Assembly (NCBI GenBank): GCA_016214605.1
Contig: JACROD010000014.1
Coordinates: 1 to 41,073, forward strand
Source: Candidatus Kaiserbacteria bacterium
Lineage (GTDB): Bacteria > Patescibacteriota > Minisyncoccia > Phycocordibacterales > UBA2100
Direction: 5' to 3'
Length of the DNA stretch: 41,073 nucleotides
Position 1 is the stretch's first letter. Each line of letters starts with the position of its first letter. Positions 15,314-22,963 of the stretch are shown piece by piece. The translations under genes and the position numbers were made by a program. The notes below the pieces were generated by a model. That model had not been told where the DNA came from. It did not search any database and saw only the letters and a program-made list of their open reading frames with translations.

Positions 15314-15870
15314 ATATTACGTAAGCGCGCAGATTCATGCAGGTGCGCTTGGATCAACTGTCCTTGTACGGTCTTTTGCGTCTGTATGTCGATCTCGGTG
15401 CTCGTGGCGGACGACAAGGTCACGTTGTTGTAGGTAAACACAAGCGTATTTAGTGTATCACTGAGTCGTCGCGTCCCACTTCCGCGTGCACTTCCGGCTC
15501 CCGCTTCGGTCACTTTGTACACGCTCGTACTCGTCGCAAAAAAAGCGATGTAGTCATACCTCCCGGCAATAGCGGCACCGGTGCCGTCTATCGCGGGAAG
15601 CCTGAAGACCACTTCGTCGCTTCCCGAAGTGTAGTTTTCACCGGAAAAAGCATGTGAAGTGACCACTTGACTCGCCTGTAGAGCAGTGTGCTTGAATTCG
15701 TCGACAACCTCTCGCGCGGAGCCGTTCACCTCCACGCGCGCCTGCTGTATCACAAACACCGCGTCATATCCCGTGTATATATTGTAGAGAACGAGCATAA
15801 TGAGAATCACCACCGCGGTCGATATCAATATTTCTACAAGCGTAAATCCTTTTTTGAGTGAATATTTCAT
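15310..15870 (-). CDS. Prepilin-like protein (PilW/type IV pilin family)
   Basis: A 186-aa protein with leader MKYSLKKG and cleavage motif GFTLVEILISTAVVILIMLV, including Glu at +5, the substrate signature for prepilin peptidase (PilD). The rest is a small globular pilin domain ending in FTYNNVTLSSATSTEIDI. The ORF-track start is upstream; the ATG at 15870 is preferred because it follows CAGGAGG and gives a normal leader. It overlaps the upstream gene's stop and the downstream gene's start by 4 nt each (ATGA), so the three are probably translationally coupled. Confidence 0.85.
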   Translation of the reverse strand: MKYSLKKGFTLVEILISTAVVILIMLVLYNIYTGYDAVFVIQQARVEVNGSAREVVDEFKHTALQASQVVTSHAFSGENYTSGSDEVVFRLPAIDGTGAAIAGRYDYIAFFATSTSVYKVTEAGAGSARGSGTRRLSDTLNTLVFTYNNVTLSSATSTEIDIQTQKTVQGQLIQAHLHESARLRNI

Positions 15871-16280
15871 GGCAATCCTCCTGTTTCGGTAATATAAGTA
15901 GAGAGTGAGACAGAGCGTGAGCCGCGCGAGCCTTCTTGCCACGAGACAGTGACGACAACCTGCTTGGTCTTGGCATTGAGGGCACTAATGGTCATTGCTC
16001 CGGATCCGCTCGGCAGCTGCGTGACCTGTGAATTCGCGAATGATCCACTCGCGGGCAACGCCGGATAGCCGCTCATTCTCAGAGATTCCAACTGTTGACT
16101 TGCCGCATGAAGCGCGATGTCCTGATGCGCGGCCTCGCGCGTGAGCGATGTGGTCATCACACCCACACCATAAAGCGCGACAAGCACTCCGACGACAAAG
16201 ACCGTAATGAGCACCTCTATGAGGGTAAACCCCGCGGCCATACGCGCTCCTCTTGTCTGCATAGCTTGAGCGTACATCAT
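15867..16280 (-). CDS. Prepilin-like protein (PilV/GspI-like)
   Basis: A 137-aa protein with a class III signal: GFTLIEVLITVFVVGVLVAL with Glu at +5. A short pilin domain follows. Two starts are possible. ATG 16280 sits 5 nt behind TATCAT (leaderless type) and gives a 17-residue leader. ATG 16241 follows AGAGGAG at good spacing and leaves only MAAG before the cleavage site. First gene of the operon that continues with the PilW-like and PilX-like genes; divergent from tpiA. Confidence 0.82.
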   Translation of the reverse strand: MMYAQAMQTRGARMAAGFTLIEVLITVFVVGVLVALYGVGVMTTSLTREAAHQDIALHAASQQLESLRMSGYPALPASGSFANSQVTQLPSGSGAMTISALNAKTKQVVVTVSWQEGSRGSRSVSLSTYITETGGLP

Positions 16281-16343
16281 TTAAAATGATAGCACGGCAT
16301 AAACGAGTCCCGCTGTCTTGTACAGAAGAAACTTTGCGCATGT

Positions 16344-16349
16344 TACAAT
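16344..16349 (+). promoter_or_regulatory. -10 box of tpiA, leaderless arrangement
   Basis: TACAAT with 7 nt before the ATG at 16357; no Shine-Dalgarno sequence in between. Confidence 0.5.
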
Positions 16350-16356
16350 CATTTTT

Positions 16357-17109
16357 ATGAAAACCCTCGTGATCGCGAATTGGAAAATGAACCCGCAAAC
16401 TCTTGCGGAGGCAAAAAAGCTTTTGGAAGGTACTAAAAAAGCCGCCGACAAAGCAAAGGGAGTGACGGTCGTCATAGCGCCCCCGGCGATATTTTTACAC
16501 GAACTGCGCGCGAGCTACCGCGGCAAGAAAATCTCTTTCGGCATACAAAACGCGCACGCAGAATCCGCCGGGTCCTACACCGGCGAAACATCGCTCACCC
16601 AGGCGCATGCCGCAGGCGCCTCATGGGCCATTATTGGCCATGCGGAACGCCGCGCGATGGGGGAGACCGATCTCGATGTCCGGAAAAAGGTCGCTGTCGC
16701 ACTCGCCCTCAAAATGACTCCGGTCCTCTGTATCGGCGAGAAGACCAGGGGACCCTCGGGTGAACACCTTGCCCTCGTCAAAGAACAGCTCAAAGCCGGA
16801 TTGGCCGATGTCCCCGCCGCCAAATTGTCCAAAATAGTGATCGCTTACGAGCCGGTCTGGGCTATCGGCGCCACCGAAGCGATGAAACCGCACGATATGC
16901 ACGAAATGGCGATCTTCATCCGCAAGACGCTTTTTGACATCTACGGTAAACCGGGCATGGCGGCCAAGATCCTCTACGGCGGATCAATCGACGAAACCAA
17001 CGCCCCCTCCATGCTGCGCGAAGGAGATGTCCAGGGACTACTCGTCGGACGCGCATCCGCAGACGCCGCCCGATTTACCCGACTCCTCTCCGCCGTCGAA
17101 AAAGCATGA
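16357..17109 (+). CDS. tpiA: Triosephosphate isomerase
   Basis: Interconverts dihydroxyacetone phosphate and glyceraldehyde 3-phosphate in glycolysis. The 250-aa product has the normal length. Active-site residues are in place: NWKMNP (Asn, Lys), IIGHAERR (the electrophilic His region is a conserved SHAERR/GHAERR loop), IAYEPVWAIG (catalytic Glu) and ILYGGSI (phosphate loop). The start at MKTLVIANWKMNP is preferred over the track's earlier ATG, which precedes the promoter -10 box. It is followed 62 nt later by pgk. Confidence 0.97.
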   Translation: MKTLVIANWKMNPQTLAEAKKLLEGTKKAADKAKGVTVVIAPPAIFLHELRASYRGKKISFGIQNAHAESAGSYTGETSLTQAHAAGASWAIIGHAERRAMGETDLDVRKKVAVALALKMTPVLCIGEKTRGPSGEHLALVKEQLKAGLADVPAAKLSKIVIAYEPVWAIGATEAMKPHDMHEMAIFIRKTLFDIYGKPGMAAKILYGGSIDETNAPSMLREGDVQGLLVGRASADAARFTRLLSAVEKA

Positions 17110-17110
17110 A

Positions 17111-17172
17111 TCCCGTTAGAAATCACGCTAAGAACAATACACATGAACATTACAGATAAATTTCTAACGGGA
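17111..17172 (+). promoter_or_regulatory. 13-bp inverted repeat ending at the pgk start codon
   Basis: TCCCGTTAGAAAT and ATTTCTAACGGGA are perfect complements separated by 36 nt. The left arm begins 2 nt after the tpiA stop; the right arm ends on the A of the pgk ATG. Folded in mRNA, it would bury the region just before the pgk start. It may act as a translation switch, an RNA processing site or a transcript-stability element. Confidence 0.6.
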
Positions 17173-18311
17173 TGAAATACATCACCGACGTCCCGGCCGA
17201 AGAACTCGACGGCAAATACGTGCTTCTGCGGGCCGGACTTGACGTGCCGCTCGATAAACACGGCGACGTCGCGGATCTATTCCGCGTGGAACGCGCTGCG
17301 CAAACGATCCTCCATCTGCGCGAACGTGGCGCGAAAGTGATCGTGATTTCGCATATCGGCCGCGACCCCGAGACGACCAACGAATCGGTTGCGCGCGCGC
17401 TCAAGGCGCATGTTCCCATTTTCTACGTCCCCGATATCTTGGGGATGCAGGCGCAGTATGCTCGCAGTAATATGAAAAACGGGGACGTGCTTCTGCTCGA
17501 AAACCTGCGCACTGATCCGCGCGAAATCGCGAACGATCCCGAATTCGCCCAGGAGCTCGCCGCGTTTGGGAATCTCTATGTCGACGACGCGTTCTCCGTC
17601 GTGCATCGGGCGCACGCCTCGATCGTCGGCATTCCCCAATACATTCCTGGTTATGCGGGAATCCTCGTACGCGAAGAGGTCGAACGCCTGAAGGAAGCGC
17701 GCGCACCTATCTCGCCCAACGTTGCGATTCTCGCCGGTGCAAAATTCGAGACCAAGGAACCGCTGATCAAGCTACTGCTTGAGACGTACGATCACGTCTT
17801 CGTCGGCGGCGCCCTGGCCAACGACATTTTCAAGGCCCGCGGCCTTCCTGTGGGCATCTCCCTTATTTCCGAGGGCATACCGGGGCCCGAAGTGCTCGAG
17901 CACCCAAAACTGCTCATACCGAGCGATGTTACCGTAGAGCGTCCGGACAAACAGGCGTATGTGAAAAAGATAGGCGATGTCTCTGCAGACGAACGCATCG
18001 TCGATATGGGACCCGACTCGCTCGCACTACTTGCACCACTCGTCGCATCCGCGAAATTCATTCTCTGGAACGGGCCGACTGGCATGTATGATCATGGGTA
18101 CGGCGCGTGGACGGATCGCGTCGCGGAAATGATCGCTCGCTCCGATGCACAAGCGGTGCTCGGCGGAGGAGACACTGTCGCCGCGATCCAGCAAGCCCAT
18201 ATTCAACTGAACGAACACATCTTCCTTTCGACTGGCGGCGGAGCGATGCTGGAGTATCTACTGAAGGGGACCCTGCCGGGGATTGAAGCCCTCAACAAAA
18301 AAATAATATAG
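17172..18311 (+). CDS. pgk: Phosphoglycerate kinase
   Basis: Makes ATP from 1,3-bisphosphoglycerate. The 379-aa product is slightly shorter than usual (about 390-400). Recognisable: SHIGRD, LLENLRTDPRE, DDAFSVVHRAHAS, LAGAKFETKEPLI, FILWNGPTGMYD, LGGGDTVAA and STGGGAMLEYL. The N-terminal motif normally RVDFNVP reads RAGLDVP, so the Asp and Asn that contact 3-phosphoglycerate are Gly and Asp; similar changes are, as I recall, frequent in Parcubacteria. Follows tpiA with an inverted repeat in between. Confidence 0.95.
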   Translation: MKYITDVPAEELDGKYVLLRAGLDVPLDKHGDVADLFRVERAAQTILHLRERGAKVIVISHIGRDPETTNESVARALKAHVPIFYVPDILGMQAQYARSNMKNGDVLLLENLRTDPREIANDPEFAQELAAFGNLYVDDAFSVVHRAHASIVGIPQYIPGYAGILVREEVERLKEARAPISPNVAILAGAKFETKEPLIKLLLETYDHVFVGGALANDIFKARGLPVGISLISEGIPGPEVLEHPKLLIPSDVTVERPDKQAYVKKIGDVSADERIVDMGPDSLALLAPLVASAKFILWNGPTGMYDHGYGAWTDRVAEMIARSDAQAVLGGGDTVAAIQQAHIQLNEHIFLSTGGGAMLEYLLKGTLPGIEALNKKII

Positions 18312-18317
18312 ATGGAT

Positions 18318-18369
18318 AAAAAACGCTCCTGTAATTTTCGCAATTGCAGAAATTACAGGAGCGTTTTTT
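18318..18369. terminator. Bidirectional terminator between pgk and the HIT gene
   Basis: About 20-bp stem (AAAAACGCTCCTGTAATTT against its complement) with a 12-nt loop and T-runs on both sides. It serves the two convergent genes. Confidence 0.85.
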
Positions 18370-18374
18370 ATGTT

Positions 18375-18791
18375 CTATATTAGGACACTACGGATTTTTT
18401 CCTGCACATTTTCCGCCTCACCTTCTTTGTACGCACCGTGCGGCCAGAGCTTGAGGCCGTCGCCCTTGAAGCGGGGGATGAGGTGCATGTGTGGATGCTC
18501 CACGACCTGTCCCGCGTGCTCGCGATTATTCATCATGAGATTGACGCCGTCGGCTTCGAGCGCGCGTTCAATCGCGACCGCGACCTTGCGCGTGGTCTCT
18601 GATACAGCGGTCCAACTCTCCGATGAAATATCAAAAATATTCGTCGCATGCACCTTGGGCACCACAAGCGTGTGCCCGGATGCGACCGGATGGATGTCGA
18701 GAAAAGCGAGTGTATCGTCGTCTTCATACACCTTGAAGCTCGGGATCTCACCGCGCACTATTTTGCAAAAAATACAATCCTTGTCGTTCAT
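18375..18791 (-). CDS. HIT-family nucleotide hydrolase
   Basis: Small histidine-triad protein acting on nucleotide phosphoramidates or dinucleoside polyphosphates. The 138-aa product shows CIFCKIVRGEIPSF at the start, FLDIHPVASGHTLVVPK in the middle and the catalytic triad HPHMHLIPR. All residues of the HxHxH motif are present. Divergent from recJ; the two -10 boxes overlap. Confidence 0.93.
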   Translation of the reverse strand: MNDKDCIFCKIVRGEIPSFKVYEDDDTLAFLDIHPVASGHTLVVPKVHATNIFDISSESWTAVSETTRKVAVAIERALEADGVNLMMNNREHAGQVVEHPHMHLIPRFKGDGLKLWPHGAYKEGEAENVQEKIRSVLI

Positions 18792-18798
18792 AGAAATG

Positions 18799-18806
18799 AG
18801 TATAAT
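18799..18806. promoter_or_regulatory. Overlapping divergent -10 boxes of the HIT gene and recJ
   Basis: The 8-bp AGTATAAT holds TATAAT on + (18801-18806) and TATACT on - (18804-18799). The minus box leaves 7 nt to the HIT ATG (leaderless type); the plus box leaves 20 nt to recJ. The two polymerases could not bind at once. Confidence 0.5.
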
Positions 18807-18826
18807 GCATGCACGCAGAGAATACT

Positions 18827-20515
18827 ATGAACGCTCCAATCTCCGAACTTGTGCGCACGCTTCTTGTGAGGCGCGGGGTCGTTGAGGACGCGGACATCGT
18901 CGCCTTTCTCTCGCCGGATTACGAGGCGCATACGCATGCGCCCGAGTTCTTGAATGACATATCAATCGCGACCGACCGCATCCTGAAAGCGATGGAGCGG
19001 GGCGAGCGCATCGCGATCTATGCCGACTTCGATTGCGACGGCATTCCCGGCGCTTCGATCCTCTCCGATTTTTTTGCAAAAATAAAATATGAAAATGTGG
19101 AGGTGTATTTGCCACATCGTGATCGTGAAGGATATGGATTCCACACCAATGCGATCAGCGCACTGAGTCAGCGGGGAGTGAAAGTGATCATCACCGTCGA
19201 CGTCGGTACAGTCGCGATCGAAGGTTGCGCACATGCGCACGGACTCGGCATCGATGTGATCGTCACCGACCACCACGAGATCATCGGCGCGCGTCCCGCA
19301 TGCCTCGCACTCGTGAATCCCAAGATCGCGCCGTATCCCTTTGGCGGACTCTGCGGCGCAGGCGTCGCGTTCAAGCTCGTACAGGCGACTCTGCGCGAAG
19401 GAAAAAAACGCGAGCTCGAAAATTTTACCGCCGTCGCCCTCGGTTGGGAGAAATGGCTCCTTGATTTGGTCGCGATCGCGACAGTGGCCGACATGGTCCC
19501 GCTCATCGGGGAAAACCGCGTGCTCGCGCACTGGGGTCTCAAGGTCTTGCGTCGCAGCGCACGCCCTGGCATCGACGCACTCTGTGCGGCTACGCGCATA
19601 CGCAAGAGCGAACTCACTGAAGACGACATCGGATTCTCGATCGCGCCGCGCGTGAACGCCGCTTCACGCATGGATGAGCCTGACCTTGCGCTCAAACTCC
19701 TCACCACAAAAGATCGCGATGAGGCGGAACGCCTCGCCGCTCAACTCGAACACTTGAACGCAAGCCGTAAAGGGGTCGTCGCCGGCATCGTGAAGAACGC
19801 GCGCAAGCATGTCGCCGCGAGATACAACGCGAAAAATAGGGTGGTCGTACTCGGCGATCCCGATTGGAAGCCTGCACTTCTCGGGCTCGCCGCAAATTCA
19901 ATCATGAACGATCGCGGCGGCGTCGTGTGCCTGTGGGGTCGCGATGCCAACGGTAAATTAAAAGGTTCGTGCCGCTCGGATGGAGACATCAGTCTCGCGG
20001 ATCTTTTTACCCATGCGCGCGAAGCGTTTGAGGAGTGCGGCGGACACGCCGCATCGGGCGGATTCTCCGTTTCACAAGAGCAAGTTCACGCACTTCCGGA
20101 GACACTCGCCCGGGCTGTTTCACAATTACAGACCGACACTGTCCCCGCGATAAAAGAAGTCGCGGCTCATGACGCACTCATCACCCTACGCGAAATCTCG
20201 TGGCCGCTGCACCGAGACATCTCTCTTCTCTCTCCCTTTGGGATGGGCAATACCAAGCCGGTGTTTCGCATTTCGACGGTACAGGTCGTATCGGTACGCA
20301 CCTTCGGCAAAGAGGGCAATCATGTCGAAATACAATTGACCAGTGATGGGGTCGGGGCACCGGTGCGTGCATTTCAATTTTTCAAGACGGCAGAAGATTT
20401 TACACATCAGCCCAAGGCGGGCGACATCGTGCACGTGCTCGCCACCCTCGAACGCGACACCTTCCGCGGACCCGTGAAACTGGTACTTCGAGTCATCGAC
20501 ATTTTCGCCGCCTAA
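18827..20515 (+). CDS. recJ: Single-stranded-DNA exonuclease RecJ
   Basis: 5'-3' ssDNA exonuclease used in recombination and repair. The 562-aa product has the DHH core: YADFDCDGIPGASIL (motif I, DxDxDG), VDVGTVAIEG, then VTDHHEIIGARP (DHH), CGAGVAFKLVQA, ATVADMVPLIGENR, and DHHA1 features (VNAASRMDEPDLALKLL, ECGGHAASGGFSV). A C-terminal OB-like domain closes it. The ATG at 18827 is chosen over 18809, which would sit only 2 nt behind the -10 box. It converges on the unknown gene at 20602. Confidence 0.95.
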   Translation: MNAPISELVRTLLVRRGVVEDADIVAFLSPDYEAHTHAPEFLNDISIATDRILKAMERGERIAIYADFDCDGIPGASILSDFFAKIKYENVEVYLPHRDREGYGFHTNAISALSQRGVKVIITVDVGTVAIEGCAHAHGLGIDVIVTDHHEIIGARPACLALVNPKIAPYPFGGLCGAGVAFKLVQATLREGKKRELENFTAVALGWEKWLLDLVAIATVADMVPLIGENRVLAHWGLKVLRRSARPGIDALCAATRIRKSELTEDDIGFSIAPRVNAASRMDEPDLALKLLTTKDRDEAERLAAQLEHLNASRKGVVAGIVKNARKHVAARYNAKNRVVVLGDPDWKPALLGLAANSIMNDRGGVVCLWGRDANGKLKGSCRSDGDISLADLFTHAREAFEECGGHAASGGFSVSQEQVHALPETLARAVSQLQTDTVPAIKEVAAHDALITLREISWPLHRDISLLSPFGMGNTKPVFRISTVQVVSVRTFGKEGNHVEIQLTSDGVGAPVRAFQFFKTAEDFTHQPKAGDIVHVLATLERDTFRGPVKLVLRVIDIFAA

Positions 20516-20530
20516 GTTTCATATTAAAAT

Positions 20531-20558
20531 TTCCGGCGCATGCAAGCATGCGCCGGAA
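20531..20558. terminator. Hairpin between recJ and the gene at 20602
   Basis: TTCCGGCGCATGC / GCATGCGCCGGAA perfect stem with AA centre; T-rich on the minus side (AATTTTAATATG). Best read as the terminator of the minus-strand gene. Confidence 0.65.
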
Positions 20559-20601
20559 TAAGGACCAAGGTTTCCAAGGGCCCAATGCGAAGAACGAAAG
20601 A

Positions 20602-21132
20602 TCAAGCCCTTGAGGATCCAAAATCCTTGATGGGACGGACGGACAGGAAACGGCAGAAGCAAAACCAATCAACGTCCCACCAACGGAGACTGAGGTGGCG
20701 CGACAAAACCCGCCCGCGGAGAGACGGTACGCCGCGGTAACCAAACACCTGTGCAGGCGCGCCGAGGCCAATGATTGGATATCTGCATTGCTCATCGGGG
20801 TATTTCGCTCCAAACGCAAGCAAGTGTTCGATCTTGGCAGGCTGCCAGCCATCCCTTTCGATCGCCCTGACCGCCTGTTCCGAAGAAACCTTGCGATCAA
20901 AGTGATCCAGCTTCCATTCCAATTGGACGGTACCCTGACCGGTAACCAGAAATCGCTCCGCCGTAATATCGTCATTCTTCCAATCGTAATGACCGGCGGC
21001 GATCATGTCAGTAAGAGGCTGATCGTAGTCGGCAGTGATAGTATCGACAGGACTCATGTCGCGCGGCAATGCCTTGAGCACAAGCACTGGCAGTTCGGCA
21101 AGCTGACCGATCGATAGGAGCGTTCCACTCAT
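20602..21132 (-). CDS. Conserved hypothetical protein
   Basis: A 176-aa protein. No known domain recognised, but its middle (HYDWKNDDITAERFLVTGQG, then LDHFDRKVSSEQAVRAIERDG, LAFGAKYPDEQCRYPIIGLG) resembles, as I recall it, a family of small unknown proteins common in Parcubacteria. The end is Trp/Phe-rich (LRWWDVDWFCFCRFLSVRPIKDF). No membrane span or signal peptide; probably cytosolic. AAGGAAC precedes the ATG. It has a hairpin terminator at the recJ side. Confidence 0.75.
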   Translation of the reverse strand: MSGTLLSIGQLAELPVLVLKALPRDMSPVDTITADYDQPLTDMIAAGHYDWKNDDITAERFLVTGQGTVQLEWKLDHFDRKVSSEQAVRAIERDGWQPAKIEHLLAFGAKYPDEQCRYPIIGLGAPAQVFGYRGVPSLRGRVLSRHLSLRWWDVDWFCFCRFLSVRPIKDFGSSRA

Positions 21133-21339
21133 AGTGACTGTTCCTTATATCGCTAGTGGGCTCCCTTTGATAAGAGTTCGCCATAGCAGGGAAAGACTTT
21201 AATGTGCAGAGCCAATAGCGGTATAACCCATCGCACAAGAATATCCCGTGAAGTTTTCACTATCAGCTACTCGCCGTGCTCGCAGCACAATCCACATACT
21301 TCATTTCCCTAAACCAATCCCTGTGCTAGCGTTATACGT

Positions 21340-22011
21340 ATGAATACATTTTCAGTGGGTACTGCATTGCGGTTTGGGTGGGAGACTTTTAAAAAACGTC
21401 CGTGGTTTTTGGTCGGTGCGACACTATTGGTCTTCGTCCTCTCATGGATCATTAGTGCAATTCAAAATGCACAGAGCGGTGTGGCAGTACTGGGATTCGT
21501 GATCTTTCTCGTAGCACTTGCGATGTCGACCCTGATCGACATGGGTTTTACCGCTTTGTATCTGCACGCACACGATGATATCTCCACGGTTTCACTCAGT
21601 GACCTCTGGCATCCAAAATCTTTTTGGCAATATCTGGTTGCGACAATTCTTGTCAGTTTTCTTGTGATCGCAGGCCTCATCTTGCTTATCGTCCCCGGAT
21701 TGATCCTCGTGACACTCTTCGCCTTCGTAAAGCTCCTCGTCATCGATCGCAATCTCGGACCAATCGAAGCCATGAAAGAGAGCGTCCAGATCACACGCGG
21801 ACATCGCCTCGATTTGTTTTTGCTCATTCTCTCTCTCATCGCCATCAACATCCTCGGTGCGATCGCTCTACTCATCGGACTCTTACTGACAGTGCCGGTG
21901 TCTGTACTCGCACTCGTCCATGCGTATCGCACACTCGCACATACCACAGCGACAAGTGGACACCCGCACACTACACAACTCCCGCGCACACCTCACACCT
22001 CTTCGATCTAG
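21340..22011 (+). CDS. Polytopic membrane protein, GPDPase-membrane-domain/DUF975-like
   Basis: A 223-aa integral membrane protein with about five to six helices: near 24-42, 48-75, 95-125 (VATILVSFLVIAGLILLIVP), 155-180 and 180-200. The loop RNLGPIEAMKESVQITRGHR before the last helices is typical of the DUF975 / glycerophosphodiester phosphodiesterase membrane-domain family, whose function is unknown. The C-terminus is Thr/His/Pro-rich. The RNase H-like gene begins 3 nt after it, so they are probably one transcript. Confidence 0.75.
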   Translation: MNTFSVGTALRFGWETFKKRPWFLVGATLLVFVLSWIISAIQNAQSGVAVLGFVIFLVALAMSTLIDMGFTALYLHAHDDISTVSLSDLWHPKSFWQYLVATILVSFLVIAGLILLIVPGLILVTLFAFVKLLVIDRNLGPIEAMKESVQITRGHRLDLFLLILSLIAINILGAIALLIGLLLTVPVSVLALVHAYRTLAHTTATSGHPHTTQLPRTPHTSSI

Positions 22012-22013
22012 TC

Positions 22014-22427
22014 ATGGTGCAGGTGATCATTTATACCGACGGGGGAGCCCGCAATAATCCGGGGCCCGCGGCCGCAGGAGCCGTCATTATCCAAGGCGGA
22101 AAAACGATCGCCGAGATCAAACAATACCTTGGAGCGCAAACGAACAACTGGGCAGAGTATGAAGCGGTCGCGCTCGTGCTTACAGAAGCAAAGCGCCTCG
22201 GGCTCGGCGGGCAAGGTATCGAAGTACGTCTCGACAGCAAGCTCGTCGCCGAACAACTCATGGGTAATTGGAAAATAAAAGAACCGACACTCAAGCCGCA
22301 ATGGGCAAAAGTGCGCGCCATGATGGCAGCCGACTTTCCCGGCATCATTTTTACCCACATCCCGCGCGAAAAAAATAAACAGGCGGATCGATTGGTGAAT
22401 GAGGCTCTCGACGAAGCAGGTCATTAA
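22014..22427 (+). CDS. RNase HI-like protein (RVT_3 type)
   Basis: A 137-aa ribonuclease H fold protein that should cleave RNA in RNA-DNA hybrids. The four acidic residues are visible: YTDGGARNNPG (Asp), NNWAEYEAVAL (Glu), VRLDSKLVAEQL (Asp) and NKQADRLVNEAL (Asp). It lacks the basic handle of E. coli RNase HI, as usual for this short group. The ATG at 22014 follows the upstream stop by 2 nt, so the longer frame of the track is a shadow. Confidence 0.9.
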   Translation: MVQVIIYTDGGARNNPGPAAAGAVIIQGGKTIAEIKQYLGAQTNNWAEYEAVALVLTEAKRLGLGGQGIEVRLDSKLVAEQLMGNWKIKEPTLKPQWAKVRAMMAADFPGIIFTHIPREKNKQADRLVNEALDEAGH

Positions 22428-22452
22428 AGATGGCCGAGGAGCAAGCTTGTTG

Positions 22453-22481
22453 TTGACAAACAAAACCCCCTGACCTATTCT
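22453..22481 (+). promoter_or_regulatory. Consensus promoter of the gene at 22513
   Basis: TTGACA (22453-22458), 17-nt spacer, TATTCT (22476-22481). The leader is about 25 nt with AGGTGGAG before the ATG. Confidence 0.7.
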
Positions 22482-22512
22482 GTGACCAGTCGGTGAATCA
22501 CATAGGTGGAGA

Positions 22513-22872
22513 ATGGTGATGGGGAAAGAAAAAATCAAAGATCTCGCTGTGACTCTGTTAGAGCGGGTCCTTTTTATGTACCCTACCTTCTATGTCGTAC
22601 CGGGGCTGTTCGTCATGGCTCTTGCAGTGACCCTAGATCACTATGCGATCCTGGCAACATCCACAACAATCTTAATCGGCCTTGCGGGATGGTGGTATAT
22701 TGGCCAGGGGTTTTGGAGATACGAGGCATGGCGCGCAAGTGGCCCGCGAGGGACTTACTACAATCCGAGCGGATACCCGTCCGAAGGTGCCAAAACATAT
22801 CTCGTATGGTGGACTTTTGGGGTGTTCCTCAGCATGTACCGCGTGCTCTACCACGTGTACTGTCGGTATTAG
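22513..22872 (+). CDS. Small polytopic membrane protein
   Basis: A 119-aa protein of unknown function. Helices lie near 22-40 (YPTFYVVPGLFVMALAVTL), 44-66 (ILATSTTILIGLAGWWYIG) and 93-117 (TYLVWWTFGVFLSMYRVLYH). The connecting segment is Gly/Pro/Tyr-rich (SGPRGTYYNPSGYPSEGAK). It has a near-consensus promoter, a Shine-Dalgarno sequence and its own terminator, unlike the leaderless genes around it. No family recognised. Confidence 0.65.
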   Translation: MVMGKEKIKDLAVTLLERVLFMYPTFYVVPGLFVMALAVTLDHYAILATSTTILIGLAGWWYIGQGFWRYEAWRASGPRGTYYNPSGYPSEGAKTYLVWWTFGVFLSMYRVLYHVYCRY

Positions 22873-22918
22873 CAGAATAAGGGACGGGAAAAGGATCAAG
22901 AAGAAAATTGATTGTCGG

Positions 22919-22945
22919 GGCTCGCTGTTCTCAAGCGAGCCTCTT
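22919..22945 (+). terminator. Terminator of the gene at 22513
   Basis: GGCTCGCT / AGCGAGCC stem with a 7-nt loop and CTCTTTT, ending 5 nt before the comEC -10 box. Confidence 0.75.
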
Positions 22946-22949
22946 TTGC

Positions 22950-22955
22950 TATAAT
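22950..22955 (+). promoter_or_regulatory. -10 box of comEC, leaderless arrangement
   Basis: TATAAT with 8 nt before the ATG at 22964; no Shine-Dalgarno sequence. Confidence 0.5.
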
Positions 22956-22963
22956 CCCGCCAC

